Assembly: GCA_963965975.1 (NCBI GenBank)
Contig: OZ014425.1
Span: 2,803,501-2,867,500, forward strand
Origin: Xestospongia bergquistia
Taxonomy: Eukaryota > Porifera > Demospongiae > Haplosclerida > Petrosiidae
Direction: 5' to 3'
Length of the DNA: 64,000 nt
Position numbers and translations under genes: made by a program. The notes beneath the pieces were generated by a model. It was given only the letters and a program-made list of their open reading frames with translations. It searched no databases and had not been told where the DNA came from. Below, piece by piece: positions 10,804 to 26,320 of the stretch (the first letter of the stretch is position 1; every line of letters begins with the position of its first letter).

Positions 10804-13649
10804 AACTTAAAGACTTTAGAGCGTTAATGCAAACTAACTTACTAAACTGTTAATAGCTGTTTATTTACTTAGTGCCATAAAGTCCTTTAGACTGAGCAGT
10901 TTACTTTATAAACTTCTCTCAATAGTCTAAACCTTCTAAAGTCTTTAACTTAAAGACTTTAGAGCGTTAATGCAAACAAACTTACTAAACTGTTAAGAGC
11001 TGTTTATTTAGTTAGTGCCATAAAGTCCTTTAGACTGAGCAGTTTATTTTATAAAATTCTCTCAATAATCTAAACCTTCTAAAGTCTTCAACTTAAAGGC
11101 TTTAGAGCGTTAATGCAAACTAACTTACTAAACTGTTAATAGCTGTTTATTTAGTTAGTGCCATAAAGTCCTTTAGACTGAGCAGTTTACTTTATAAACT
11201 TCTCTCAATAGTCTAGACCTTCTGAAGTCTTTAACTTGAAGATTGTAGAGCATTAATGCAAACTAACTTACTAAATTGTTAATAGCTGTTTATTTAGTTA
11301 GTGCCATAAAGTCCTATAGACAGAGCAGTTTACTTTATAAAAATCTCTCAATAGTCTAAACCTTCTAAAATCTATAACTTAAAGACTTTAGAGTGTTAAT
11401 ACAAACAATCTTACCAAACTGTTAATAGCTGTTTATTTAGTTAGTGCCATAAAGTCCTGTAGACTGAGCAGTTTATTTTGTAAACTACTCTCAATAGTCT
11501 AAACATTCTAAAGTCTCTAACTTAAAGACTTTAGAGCGTTAATGCAAACTAACTTACTAAACTGTTAATAGCTGTTTATTTACTTAGTGCCATAAAGTCC
11601 TTTAGACTGAGCAGTTTACTTTATAAACTTCTCTCAATAGTCTAAACCTTCTAAAGTCGTTAACTTAAAGACTTTAGAGCGTTAATGCAAACTAACTTAC
11701 TAAACTGTTAATAGCTGTTTATTTAGTTAGTGCCATAAAGTCCTATAGACTGAGCAGTTTACTTTATCAAAATCTCTCAATTGTATAAACCTTCTAAAGC
11801 CTTTTACTTAAAGACTTTAGAGAGTTAATGCAAACTAACTTACTAAACTGTTAATAGCTGTTAATTTAGATAGTGCCGTAAAGTCCTTTAGACTGAGCAG
11901 ATTATTTTATAAACTTCTCTCAATAGTCTAAGCCTTCTAAAGTCTTTAACTTGAAGACTTTAGGGATTTAATGCAAACTAACTTACTAAACTGTTAATAG
12001 CTGTTTATTTACTTAGTGCCATAAAGTCCTTTAGACTGAGCTGTTTACTTTACAAAGCTCTCTCAATAGTCTAAACTTTCTAAAGTCTTTAACATAAAGA
12101 CTTTAGAGAGTTAATGCAAACTAACTTACTAAACTGTTAATAGCTGTTTATTCAGTTAGTGCCATAAAGTCCTATAGACTGAGCAGTTTACTTTATAAAA
12201 TTCTCTCAATAGTCTAAACCTTCTAAAGTCTTTAACTTAAAGGCATTAGAGCGTTAATGCAAAATAACTTACTAAACTGTTAATAGCTGTTTATTTAGTT
12301 AGTGCCATAAAGTCCTTTAGACTGAGCAGTTTACTTTATAAACTTCTCTCAATAGTCTAAACCTTCTAAAGTCTTTAACTTAAAGACTTTAGAGCATTAA
12401 TGCAAACTAACTTACTAAATTGTTAATAGCTGTTTATTTAGTTAGTGCCATAAAGTCCTATAGACTGAGCAGTTTACTTTATCAAAATCTCTCAATAGTC
12501 TAAACCTTCTAAAGTCTTTTACTTAAAGACTTTAGAGAGTTAATGCAAACTAACTTACTAAACTGTTAATAGCTGTTAATTTAGATAGTGCCATAAAGTC
12601 CTTTAGACTGAGCTGTTTATTTACAAAGTTCTCTCAATAGTCAAAACTTTCTAAAGTCTTTAACTTAAAGACCTTAGAGCATTAATGCAAACTAACTTAC
12701 TAAATTGTTAATAGCTGTTTATTTAGTTAGTGCCATAAAGTCCTATAGACTGAGGAGATTATTTTATAAACTTCTCTCAATAGTCTAAGCCTTCTAAAGT
12801 CTTTAACTTGAAGACTTTAGGGATTTAATGCAAACTAACTTACTAAACAGTTAATAGCTGTTTATTTACTTAGTGCCATAAAGTCCTTTAGACTGAGCTG
12901 TTTATTTACAAAGTTCTCTCAATAGTCAAAACTTTCTAAAGTCTTTAACTTAAAGACCTTAGAGCGTTAATGCAAACAAACTTACTAAACTGTTAATAGC
13001 TGTTTATTGAGTTAGTGCCATAAAGTCCTTTAGACTGAGCAGTTTACATTATAAACTTCTCTCAATAGTCTAAACCTTCTAAAGTCTTTAACTTAAAGAC
13101 TTTAGAGCGTTAATGCAAACTAACTTCCTAACTGTTAATAGCTGTTTATTTAGTTAGAGCCATAAAGTCCTATAGACTGAGCAGTTTCCTTTATAAAAAT
13201 CTCTCAACAGTCTAAACCTTCTAAAGTCTTTTACTTAAAGACTTTAGAGCGTTAATGCAAACTAACTTACTAAACTGTTAATAGCTGTTTATTTACTTAG
13301 TGCCATAAAGTCCTTTAGACTGAGCAGATTATTTTATAAAATTCTCTCAATAGTCTAAACCTTCTAAAGTCTTTAACTTGAAGACTTTAGAGCGTTAATG
13401 CAAACCAACTTACTAAACTGTTAATAGCTGTTTGTTTACTTAGTGCCATAAAGTCCTTTAGACTGAGCAGTTTACTTTACAAAGTTCTCTCAATAGTCTA
13501 AACCATCTAATGTCTTTAACTTAAAGACTTTAGAGCGTTAATGCAAACTAACTTACTAAACTGTTAATAGCTGTTTATTTATTTAGTGCCATAAAGTCCT
13601 TTAGAGAGAGCAGTTTATTTTATAAACTTCTCTTAATAGTCTAAACCTT

Positions 13650-14507
13650 CTAAAGTGTCTAACATAAAGACTTTAGAGCGTTAAAGCAAACTAACTTACT
13701 AAACTCTTAATAGCTGTTTATATAGTTAGTGCCATAAAGACCTTTAGACTGAGCAGTTTACTCTACAAAGTTCTCTCAATAGTCTAAACCTTCTAAAGTC
13801 TTTAACTTAAAGACTTTAGAGCGTTAATGCAAACTAACTTACTAAACTGTTAATAGCTGTTTATTTAGTTAGTGCCATAAAGTCCTATAGACTGAGCAGT
13901 TTACTTTATAAACTTCTCTCAATAGTCTAAACCTTCTAAAGTCTTTAACTTAAAGACATTGGAGCGTTAATGCAAACTAACTTACTAAACTGTTAATAGC
14001 TTTTTATTTAGATAGTGCCATAAAGTCCTATAGACTGAGCAGTTAACTTTATAAAAATCTCTCAATAGTCTAAACCTTCTAAAGTGTCTAACATAAAGAC
14101 TTTAGAGCGTTAATGCAAACTAACTTACTAAACTCTTAATAGCTGTTTATATAGTTAGTGCCATAAAGACCTTTAGACTGAGCAGTTTACTCTATAAAGT
14201 TCTCTCAATAGTCTAAACCTTCTAAAGTCTTTAACTTAAAGACTTTAGAGCGTTAATGCAAACTAACTTACTAAACTGTTAATAGCTGTTTATTTAGTTA
14301 GTGCCATAAAGTCCTATAGACTGAGCAGTTTACTTTATAAACTTCTCTCAATAGTCTAAACCTTCTAAAGTCTTTAACTTAAAGACATTGGAGCGTTAAT
14401 GCAAACTAACTTACTAAACTGTTAATAGCTTTTTATTAAGATAGTGCCATAAAGTCCAATAGACTGAGCAGTTTACTTTATAAAAATCTCTGAATAGTCT
14501 AAACCTT
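13650..14507. repeat. 429-bp tandem duplication (three monomers)
   Basis: AAAGTGTCTAACATAAAGAC and the rare variant AGACATTGGAGCG (13,954 and 14,383) recur 429 bases apart, exactly three monomers. Ends are approximate because flanking monomers are also similar. Confidence 0.75.
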
Positions 14508-17500
14508 CTAAAGTCTATAACTTAAAGACTTTAGAGCGTTAATACAAACAATCTTACTAAACTGTTAATAGCTGTTTATTTAGTTTGTGCCATAAGTCCT
14601 GTAGACTGAGCAGTTTATTTTATAAACTTCTCTCAATAGTCTCAACCTTCGAAACTCTCTAACTTAAAGACTTTAGAGCGTTAATGCAAACTAACTTACT
14701 AAACTGTTAATAGCTGTTTATTTACTTAGTGCCATAAAGTCCTTTAGACTGAGCAGTTTACTTTATAAACTTCTCTCAATAGTCTAAACCTTCTAAAGTC
14801 GTTAACTTAAAGACTTTAAAGCGTTAATGCAAACTAACTTACTAAACTGTTAATAGCTGTTTATTTAGTTAGTGCCATAAAGTCCTATAGACCGAGCAGT
14901 TTACTTTATAAAATTCTCTCAATAGTCTAAACCTTCTAAAGTCTTTAACATAAAGGCTTTAGAGCATTAATGCAAAATATCTTACTAAACTGTTAATAGC
15001 TGTTTATTTAGTTAGTGCCATAAAGTCCTTTAGACTGAGCAGTTTACTTTATAAACTTCTCTCAATATTCTAAACCTTCTAAAGTCTTTAACTTAAAGAC
15101 TTTAGAGCATTAATGCAAAATAACTTACTAAATTGTTAATAGCTGTTTATTTAGTTAGTGCCATAAAGTCCTATAGACTGAGCAGTTTACTTTGTCAAAA
15201 TCCATCAATAGTCTAAACCTTCTAAAGTCTTTTACTTAAAGACTTTAGAGCGTTAATGCAAACTAACTTACTAAACTGTTAATAGCTGTTTATTTATTTA
15301 GAGCCATAAAGTCCTTTAGACTGAGCAGATTATTTTATAAACTTCTCTCAATAGTCTAAACCTTCTAAAGTCTTTCACTTGAAGACTTTAGGGCGTTAAT
15401 GCAAACTAACTTACTAAACTGTTAATAGCTGTTTATTTACTTAGTGCCATAAAGTCCTTTAGACTGAGCTGTTTACTTTAGAAAGTTCTCTCAATAGTCT
15501 AAACCTTCTAAAGTCTTTAACTAAAAGACTTTAGTGCGTTAATGCAAACTAACTTACTAAACTGTTAATAGCTGTTTATTTAGTTAGTGCCATAAAGTCC
15601 TTTAGACTGAGCAGTTTACTCTATAAACTTCTCTTAATAGTCTAAACCTTCTAAAGTCTTTAACTTATAGACTTTAGAGCATTAATGCAAACTAACTCAC
15701 TAAATTGTTAATAGCTGTTTATTTAGTTAGTGCCATAAAGTCCTATAGACTGAGCAGTTTACTTTATAAAAATCTATCATTAGTCTAAACCTTCTAAAGT
15801 CTTTTACTTAAAGACTTTATAGCGTTAATGCAAACTAACTTACTATACTGTTAATAACTCTTTATTTATTTAGGGCCATAAAGTCCTTTAGACTGAGCAG
15901 ATTATTTTATAAACTTCTCTCAATAGTCTAAACCTTCTAAAGTCTTTAACTTGAAGTCTGTAAAGCGTTAATGCAAACTAATTTACTAAACTGTTAATAG
16001 CTTTTTATTTAGTTAGTGCCATAAAGTCCTATAGACTGAGCAGTTTACTTTATAAAAATCTCTCAATAGTCTAAACCTTCTAAAGTCTATCACTTAAAGA
16101 CTTTAGAGCGTTATTACAAACAATCTTACTAAACTGTTAATAGCTGTTTTTTTAGTTAGGGCCATAAAGTCCTGTAGACTGAGCAGTTTATTTTGTAAAC
16201 TTCTCTCAATAGTCTAAACCTTCTAAAGTCTCTAACTTAATGACTTTAGAGCGTTAATGCAAACTAACTTACTAAACTGTTAATAGCTGTTTATTTACTT
16301 ATTGCCATAAGGTCCTTTAGACTGAGCAGTTTACTTTATAAACTTCTCTCAATAGTCTAAACCTTCTAAAGTCGTTAACTTAAAGACTTTAGAGCGTTAA
16401 TGCAAACTAACTTACTAAACTGTTAATAGCTGTTTATTTAGTTAGTGCCATAAAGTCCTATAGACTGAGCAATTTACTTTATAAAATCTCTCAATAGTCT
16501 AAACATTCTAAAGTCTTTAACTTAAAGGCTTTAGAGCGTTAATGCAAAATAACTTACTAAACTGTTAATAGCTGTTTATTTAGTTAGTGCCATAAAGTCC
16601 TTTAGACTGAGCAGTTTACTTTATAAACTTCTCTCTATAGTCTAAACTTGTAAAGTCTTTAACTTAAAGACTTTAGAGCATTAATGCAAACTAACTTACT
16701 AAATTGTTAATAGCTGTTTATTTAGTTAGTGCCATAAAGTCCTATAGACTGAGCAGTTTACTTTATCAAAATCTCTCAATAGTCTAAACCTTCTAAAGTC
16801 TTTTACTTAAAGACTTTAGAACGTTAATTCAAACTAACTTAATAAACTGTTAATAGCTGTTTATTTAGTTAGTGCCGTAAAGTCCTTTAGACTGAGCAGT
16901 TTACATTATAAACTTCTCTCAATAGTCTAAACCTTCTAAAGTCTTTAACTTAAAGACTTTAGAGCGTTAATGCAAACTAACTTACTAAACTGTTAATAGC
17001 TGTTTATTTAGTTAGTGCCATAAAGTCCTTTAGACTGAGCAGTTTACTTTATAAAAATCTCTCAATAGTCTAAACTTTCTAAAGTCTTTAACTTAAAGAC
17101 TTTAGAGCGTTAATGCAAACTAACTTACTAAACTGTTAATAGCTGTTTATTTAGTACTGCCTAAAAGTCCTTTAGAGTGAGCAGTTTACATTATAAACTT
17201 CTCTCAATAGTCTAAACCTTCTAAAGTCTTTAACATAAAGACTTTAGAGCCTTAATGCAAACTAACTTACTAAACTTTTAATAGCTGTTTATTTAGTTAG
17301 TGCCATAAAGTCCTTTAGACTGAGCAGTTTACTTTATAAAAATCTCTCAATAGTCTAAACCTTCTAAAGTCTATAACTTAAAGACTTTAGAGCGTTAATA
17401 CAAACAAACTTACTAAACTGTTAATAGCTGTTTATTTAGTTAGTGCCATAAAGTCCTGTAGACTGAGCAGTTTATTTTATAAAATTCTCTCAATAGTCTA

Positions 17501-19934
17501 AACCTTCTAAAGTCTCTAACTTAAAGACTTTAGAGCGTTAATGCAAACTAACTTACTAAACTGTTAATAGCTGTTTATTTAGTTATTGCCATAAAGTCCT
17601 ATAGACTGAGCAGTTTATTTTATAGAATTCTCTCAATAGTCTAAACCTTCTAAAGTCTTTATCTTAAAGGCTGTAGAGCGTTAATGCAAAATAACTTACT
17701 AAACTGTTAATAGCTGTATATTTAGTTAGTGCCATAAAGTCCTTTAGACTGAGTAGTTTACTTTATAAACTTCTCTCAATAGTCGAATCCTTCTAAAGTC
17801 TTTAACTTAAAGACTTTAGAGCAATAATGCAAACCAACTTACTAAATTGTTAAGAGCTGTTTATTTAGTTAGTGCCATAAAGTCCTATAGACTGAGCAGT
17901 TTACTTTATAAAAATCCATCAATAGTCTAAACCTTCTAAAGTCTTTAACTTAAAGACTTTAGAGCGTTAATGCAAACTAACCTACAAAACTGTTAATAGC
18001 TGTTTATTTAGTTAGTGCCATAAAGTCCTTTAGACTGAGCAGTTTATTTTAAAAACTTCTCTTAATAGTCTAAACCTTCTAAAGTGTCTAAGATAAAGAC
18101 TTTAGAGCGTTAATGCAAACTAACTTACTAAACTGTTAATAGCTGTTTATTTAGTTAGTGCCATAAAGTCCTTTAGACTGAGCAGTTTATTTTATAAACT
18201 TCTCTCAATAGTCTAAACCTTCTAAAGTCTCTAACTTAAAGACTTTAGAGCGTTCATGCAAACTAACTTACTAAACTGTTAATAGCTGTTTATTTACTTA
18301 GTGCCATAAAGTCCTTCAGACTGAGCAGTTTATTTTAAAAAGTTCTCTCAATAGTCTAAACCTTCTAAAGTCTTAACTTAACGACTTTAGAGCGTTAATG
18401 CAAACTAACTTACTAAACTGTTAATAGCTGTTTATTTAGTTAGTGCCATAAAGTCCTATAGACTGAGCAGTTTACTTTATAAAATTCTCTCAATAGTCTA
18501 AACCTTCTAAAGTCTTTAACTTAAAGACTTTAGAGCGTTAATGCAAAATAACTTACTAAACTGTTAATAGCTGTTTATTTACTTAGTGCCATAAAGTCTT
18601 TAGACTGAATAGTTTACTTTATAAACTTCTCTCAGTAGTCTAAACCTTCTAAAGTCTTTAACTTAACGATTTTAGAGCGTTAATGCAAACTGACCTACTA
18701 AACTGTTAATAGCTGTTTATTTAGTTAGTGCCATAAAGTCCAGTAGACTGAGCAGTTTATTTTATAAACTCCTCTCAATAGTCTAAACCTTCTAAAGTCT
18801 TTAACTTAAAGACTTTAGAGCGTTAATGCAAACTAACTTACTAAACTGTTAATAGCTGTTTATTTAGTTAGTGCCAAAAAGTCCTATAGACTGAGCAGTT
18901 TACTTTATAAAAATCTCTCAATAGTCTAAACCTTCTAAAGTCTTTTACTTAAAGACTTTAGAGCGTTAACGCAAACTAACTTACTAAACTGTTAATAGCT
19001 GTTATTTAGTTAGTGCCATAAAGTCCTTTAGACTGAGCAGATTATTTTATAAAATTCTCTCAATAGTCTAAACCTTCTAAAGTCTTTATCTTGAAGACTT
19101 TAGAGCGTTAATGCAAACTAACTTACTAGACTGTTAATAGCTGTTTATTTACTTAGTGCCATAAAGTCCTTTAGACTGAGCAGTTTATTTTAAAAACTTC
19201 TCTCAATAGTCTAAACCTTCTAAAGTGTCTAACATAAAGACTTTATAGCGTTAATGCAAACTAACTTACTAAATTGTTAATAGCTGTTTATTTAGTTAGT
19301 GCCATAAAGTCCTTTAGACTGAGCAGTTTACTTTATAAAGTTCTCTCAATAGTCTAAACATTCTGAAGTCTTTAACCTAAAGACTTTAGAGCGTTAATGC
19401 AAACTACCTTACAAAACTGTTAATAGCTGTTTATTTAGTTAGTGCCATAAAGTCCTTTAGACTGAGCAGTTTACTTTATAAAATTCTCTCAATAGTCTAA
19501 TCCTTCTAAAGTCTTTAACTTAAAGACTTTAGAGCGTTAATGCAAACTAACTTACTTAAATGTTAATAGCTGTTTATTTATTTAGTGCCATAATGTCCTA
19601 TAGACTGAGCAGTTTACTTTATAAAATTCTCTCAAAAGTCTAAACCTTCTAAAGACATTAACTTAAAGACTTTAGAGCGTTAATGCAAACTAACTTACTA
19701 AACTGTTGATAGCTGTTTATTTAGTTGGTGCCATAAAGTGCTTTAGACTGAGCAGTTTATTTTATAAACTTCTGTTAATAGTCTAAACCTTCTAAAGTGT
19801 CTAACATAAAGACTTTAGAGCGTTAATGCAAACTAACTTACTAAACTATTAATAGCTGTTTATTTAGTTAGTACCATAAAGTCCTTTAGACTGAGCAGTT
19901 TACATTATAAACTTCTCTCAATAGTCTAAACCTT

Positions 19935-22450
19935 ATAAAGTCTTTAGACTTTAGAGCGTTCATGCAAACTAACTTACTGAACTGTTAATAGCTGTTTATT
20001 TAGTTAGTGCCATAAAGTCCAATAGACTGAGCAGTTTACTTTACAAAGTTCTCTCAAATGTCTAAACCTTCTAAAGTCTTTAACTTGAAGACTTTAGAGC
20101 ATTAATGCAAACTAACTTACTACACTGTTAATAGCTGTTTATTTATTTAGTGCCATAAAGTCCTTTAGACTGAGCAGTTTACTTTATAAAATTCTCTCAA
20201 TAGTCTAAACCATCTAAAGTCTTTAACTTAAGGACTTTTGAGCGTTAATGCAAACTAACTTACTAAACTGTTAATAGCTGTTTATTTAGTTAGTGCCATA
20301 AAGTCCTTTAGACTAAGCAGTTTACTTTATAAACTTCTCTCAATAGTTTAAACCTTCTAATGTCTTTAACATAAAGACTTTAGAGCGTTAATGCAAACTA
20401 ACTTACTAAACTGTTAATAGCTGTTTATTTAGTTAGTGCCATAAAGTCCTTTAGACTGAATAGTTTACTTTATAAACTTCTCTCAATAGTCTAAACCTTC
20501 TAAAGTCTTTAACTTAAAGACTTTAGAGCGTTAATGCAAACTAACTTACTAAACTGTTAATAGCTGTTTATTTAGTTACTGCCATAAAGTCATATAGACT
20601 GAGCAGTTTACTTTATAAAAATCTCTCAATAGTCTAAACCTTCTAAAGTCTTTAACTTAAAGACTTTAGAGCATTAATACAAAAAAACTTACTAAACTGT
20701 TAATAGCTGTTTATTTAGTTAGTGCCATAAAGTCCTGTAGACTGAGCAGTTTATTTTATAAACTTCTCTCAATAGTCTAAACCTTCTAAAGTCTTTAACT
20801 TAAAGACTTTAGAGCGTTAATGCAAACTAACTTACTAAACTGTTAATAGCTGTTTATTTAGTTAGTGCCATAAAGTCCTTTAGACTGAGCAGTTTATTTT
20901 ATAAACTTCTCTTAATAGTCTAAACCTTCTAAAGTGTCTAACATAAAGACTTTAGAGCGTTAATGCTAACTAACTTACTAAACTGTTAATAGCTGTTTAT
21001 TTAGTTAGTGCCATAAAGTCATATAGACTGAGCAGTTTACTTTATAAAAATCTCTCAATAGTCTAAACCTTCTAAAGTCTTTAACTTAAAGACTTTAGAG
21101 CATTAATACAAAAAAACTTACTAAACTGTTAATAGCTGTTTATTTAGTTAGTGCCATAAAGTCCTGTAGACTGAGCAGTTTATTTTATAAACTTCTCTCA
21201 ATAGTCTAAACCTTCTAAAGTCTTTAACTTAAAGACTTTAGAGCGTTAATGCAAACTAACTTACTAAACTGTTAATAGCTGTTTATTTAGTTAGTGCCAT
21301 AAAGTCATATAGACTGAGCAGTTTACTTTATAAAAAGCTTTCAATAGTCTAAACCTTCTAAAGTCTTTTACTTAAAGACTTTAGAGCGTTAATGCAAACT
21401 ACCTTACAAAACTGTTAATAGCTGTTTATTTAGTTAGTGCCATAAAGTCCTTTAGACTGAGCAGTTTACATTATAAACTTCTCTCAATAGTCTAAACCTT
21501 CTAAAGTCTTTAGACTTTAGAGCGTTCATGCAAACTAACTTACTGAACTGTTAATAGCTGTTTATTTAGTTAGTGCCATAAAGTCCAATAGACTGAGCAG
21601 TTTACTTTACAAAGTTCTCTCAAATGTCTAAACCTTCTAAAGTCTTTAAGTGGAAGACTTTAGAGCATTAATGCAAACTAACTTACTAAACTGTTAATAG
21701 CTCTTTATTTATTTAGAGCCATAAAGTCCTTTAGACTGAGCAGTTTACTTTATAAAATTCTCTCAATAGTCTAAACCTTCTAAAGTCTTTAACTTAAGGA
21801 CTTTTGAGCGTTAATGCAAACTAACTTACTAAACTGTTAATAGCTGTTTATTTAGTTAGTGCCATAAAGTCCTTTAGACTAAGCAGTTTACTTTATAAAC
21901 TTCTCTCAATAGTTTAAACCTTCTAAAGTCTTTAACATAAAGACTTTAGAGCGTTAATGCAAACTAACTTACTAAACTGTTAATAGCTGTTTATTTAGTT
22001 AGTGCCATAAAATCCTTTAGACTGAATAGTTTACTTTATAAACTTCTCTCAATAGTCTAAACCTTCTAAAGTCTTTAACTTAAAGACTTTAGAGCGTTAA
22101 TGCAAACTAACTTACTAAACTGTTAATAGCTGTTTATTTAGTTAGTGCCATAAAGTCATATAGACTGAGCAGTTTACTTTATAAAAATCTCTCAATAGTC
22201 TAAACCTTCTAAAGTCTTTAACTTAAAGACTTTAAAGCATTAATACAAAAAAACATACTAAACTGTTAATAGCTGTTTATTTAGTTAGTGCCATAAAGTC
22301 CTGTAGACTGAGCAGTTTATTTTATAAACTTCTCTCAATAGTCTAAACCTTCTAAAGTCTTTAACTTAAAGACTTTAGAGCGTTAATGCAAACTAACTTA
22401 CTAAACTGTTAATAGCTGTTTATTTAGTTAGTGCCATAAACTCATATTGA
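19935..22450. repeat. 1,566-bp duplication containing a 429-bp duplication
   Basis: The shortened-palindrome variant TCTTTAGACTTTAGAGCG is at 19,941 and 21,507, and the variant GCATTAATAC is at 20,671 and 22,237; both give an offset of 1,566 (eleven monomers minus seven bases). Inside it, GCATTAATAC also recurs at 21,100, 429 bases after 20,671. Boundaries are not sharp, so the end coordinate is approximate. Confidence 0.7.
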
Positions 22451-24960
22451 CTGAGCAGTTTACTTTATAAAAAGCTCTCAATAGTCTAAACCTTCTAAAG
22501 TCTTTTACTTAAAGACTTTAGAGCGTTAATGCAAACTACCTTACAAAACTGTTAATAGCTGTTTATTTAGTTAGTGCCATAAAGTCCTTTAGACTGAGCA
22601 GTTTACTTTATCAACTTCTCTCAATACTCTAAAACTTCTAAAGTCTTTAACTTAAAGACTTTAAAGCGTTAATGCAAACTAACTTATTAAAATGTTAATA
22701 GCTGTTTATTTAGTTAGTGCCATAAAGTCCTATAGACTGAGCAGTTTATTTTATAAACTTCTGTTAATAGTCTAAACCTTCTAAAGTGTCTAACATAAAG
22801 ACTTTAGAGCGTTAATGCAAACTAACTTACTAAACTGTTAATAGCTGTTTATTTAGTTAGTGCCATAAAGTCCTTTAGACTGAGCAGTTTACTTTATAAA
22901 CTTCTCTCAACAGTCTAAACCTTCTAAAGTCTTTAGACTTTTGAGCGTTAATGCAAACTAACTTACTAAACTGTTAATAGCTGTTTATTTAGTTAGTGCC
23001 ATAAAGTCGTATAGACTGAGCAGTTTACTTTACAAAGTTCTCTCAAATGTCTAAACCTTCCAAAGTCTTTAACTTAAAGACTTTAGAGCGTTAATGCAAA
23101 CTAACTTACTAACCTGTTGATAGCTGTTTATTTATTTAGTGCCATAAAGTCCTTTAGACTGAGCAGTTTACTTTATAAAATTCTCTCAATAGTCTAATCC
23201 ATCTGAAGTCTTTAATTTAAAGACTTTAGAGCGTTAATGCAAACTAACTTACTAAACTGTTAATAGCTGTTTATTTAGTTAGTGCCATAAAGTCCTTTAG
23301 ACTGAGCAGTTTACTTTATTAACTCCTCTCAATATTCTAAACCTACTAAAGTCGATAACTTAAAGACTTTAGAGCGTTAATGCAAACTAACTTACTAAAC
23401 TGTTAATAGCTGTTTATTTAGTTAGTGCCATAAAGTCCTTTAGACTGAGCAGTTTACTTTATAAAAATCTCTCAATAGTGTATACATTCTGAAGTCTTTA
23501 ACTTAAAGACTTTATAGCGTTAATGCAAACTAACTTACTAAACTGTTAATAGCTGTTTATTTAGTTAGTGCCATAAAGTCCTTTAGACTGAGAAGTTTAC
23601 TTTATAAGCTTCTCTAAATAGTCTAAACCTTCTAAAGTCTTTAACTTAAAGACTTTAGAGCGTTAATGCAAACTAACTTACTAAACTGTTAATAGCTGTT
23701 TATTTAGCTAGTGCCATAAATTCCTTTAGACTGAGCAGTTTACTTTATAAAAACCTCTCAATAGTGTAAACATTCTGCAGTCATTAACTTAAAGACTTTA
23801 GAGCGTTAATGCAAACTAACTTACTAAACTGTTAATAGCTGTTTATTTAGTAAGTGCCATAGAGTCCTTTAGACGGAGAAGTTTACTTTATAATCTTCTC
23901 AAAATAGTCTAAACCTTCTAAAGTCTTTAACTTAACGACTTTAGAGCGTTAATGCAAACTAACTACTAAACTGTTAATAGCTGTTTATTAAGTTAGTGCC
24001 ATAAAGTCCTTTAGACTGAGCAGTTTACTTTATAATCTTCTCTCAATAGTCTAACCCTTCTAAAGTCTTTATCTTAAGGACTTTAGAGCGTTAATGCAAA
24101 CTAACTTACTAAATTGTTATTTGCTGTTTGTTTAGTTAGTGCCATAAAGTCCTTTAGAATGAGCAGTTTACTTTATAAACTTCTCTCAATAGTCTAAAGC
24201 TTCTAAAGTTTTTAACTTAAAGACTTTAGAGCGTTAATGCAAACTAACTTACTAAACTGTTAATAGCTGTTGATTCAGTTAGTGCCATAAAGTCCTTTAG
24301 ACTGAGCAGTTTACTTTATTAACTCCTCTCAATATTCTAAACCTACTAAAGTCGATAACTTAAAGACTTTAGAGCGTTAATGCAAACTAACTTACTAAAC
24401 TGTTAATAGCTGTTTATTTAGTTAGTGCCATAAAGTCCTTTAGACTGAGCAGTTTACTTTATAAACTTCTCTCAATAGTCTAAACTTTCTAAACGCTTTA
24501 ACTTAAAGACTTTAGAGCGTAAATGCAAACTAACTTACTAAACTGTTAATAGCTGTTTATTTAGTTAGTGCCATATAGTCCTTTAGACTGAGCAGTTTAC
24601 TTTATAAATTTCTCTCAATAGTCTAAACCTTCTAAAGTCTTTATCTTAAAGACTTTACAGCGTTAATGCGAACTAACTTACTAAACTGTTAATAGCTGTT
24701 TATTTAGTTAGTGCCATAAAATCCTTTAGATTGAGCAGTTTAATTTATAAACTTCTCTCAATAGTCTAAACCTTCTAAAGTCTTTATCTTAAAGAGTTTA
24801 AAGCGTTAATGCAAACAAACTTACTAAACTGTTAATAACTGTTTATTTAGTTAGTGCCATAAAGTCCTTTAGACTAAGCAGTTTACTTTATAAACTTCTC
24901 TCAATAGTGTAAACCTTCCAAAGTCTTTACCATAAAGACTTTAGAGCGTTAATGCAAACT

Positions 24961-26320
24961 AACTTACTAAACTGTTGATAGCTCTTTATTTAGTTAGTGC
25001 CATAAAGTCCTTTAGACTGAGCAGTTTACTTCACAAACTTCTCTCAATAGTCTAAACATTCTAAAGATTTTAACTTAATGACTTTAGAGCGTTAATGCAA
25101 ACTAACTTACTAAACGGTTAATAGCTGTTTTTTTAGTTAGTGCCATAAAGTCCTTTAGACTGAGCAGTTTACTTTATAAAGTTCTCTCAATAGTCTAAAC
25201 CTTCTAAAGTCTTTAACTTCAAGACTTTAGAGCGTTAATGCGAACTAACTTACTAAACTGTTAATAGCTGTTTATTTAGTTAGTGCCATAAAGTCCTATA
25301 GACTGAGCAGATTACTTTATAAAATTCTCTCAATAGTCTAAACCGTCTAAAGTCTTTAACTTAAAGACTTTAGAGCGTTAATGCAAACTAACTTACTAAA
25401 CTGTTAATAGCTGTTTATTTAGTTAGTGCCATAAAGTCCTTTAGACTGAGCAGTTTACTTTATAAACTACTCTCAATAGTCTAAACATTCCAAAGTCTTT
25501 AACTTAAAGACTTTAGAGCGTTAATGCAAACTAACTTAATAAACTGTTAATAGCTGTTTATTTATTTAGTGCCGTAAAGTCCTATAGACTGAGCAGTTTA
25601 CTTTATAAAAATCTCTCAATAGTCTAAACCTTCTAAAGTCTTTAACTTAAAGACTTGATAGCGTTTATACAAACAAACTTACTAAACTGTTAATAGCTGT
25701 TTATTTAGTTAGTGCCATAAAGTCCTGTAGACTGAGCAGTTTATTTTATAAACTTCTCACAATAGTCTAATCCTTCTAAAGTCTCTAACTTTAAGACTTT
25801 AGAGCGTTATTGCAAAATAACGCACTGAACTGTTAATAGCTGTTTATTTACTTTGTGCCATAAAGTCCTTTAGACTGAGCAGTTTACTTTATAAAGTTCT
25901 CTTAATAGCCTAAACCTTCTAAAGTCTTTACCTTAAAGACTTTAGAGCGTTAATGCAAACTAACTTACTAAACTCTTAATAGCTGTTTATTTAGTTAGTG
26001 CCATAAAGTCCTATAGATTGAGCAGTTTACTTTATAAAATTCTCTCATTAGTCTAAACCTTCTAAAGTCTTTAACTTAAAGACTTTAGAGCGTTAATGCA
26101 AACTAACTTACTAAACTGTTGATAGCTCTTTATTTAGTTAGTGCCATAAAGTCCTTTAGACTGAGCAGTTTACTTCACAAACTTCTCTCAATAGTCTAAA
26201 CATTCTAAAGATTTTAACTTAATGACTTTAGAGCGTTAATGCAAACTAACTTACTAAACTGTTAATAGCTGTTTTTTTAGTTAGTGCCATAAAGTCCTTT
26301 AGACTGAGCAGTTTACTTTA
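24961..26320. repeat. 1,144-bp offset duplicate segment (eight monomers)
   Basis: The rare variant series TTACTTCACAAACTTC, AAAGATTTTAAC and TTAATGACTTTAG occurs near 25,031 and again near 26,175, an offset of 1,144, exactly eight monomers. Only about two monomers are clearly shared; the DNA between is different, so this may be a short transfer rather than duplication of a whole 1.1-kb unit. Confidence 0.65.
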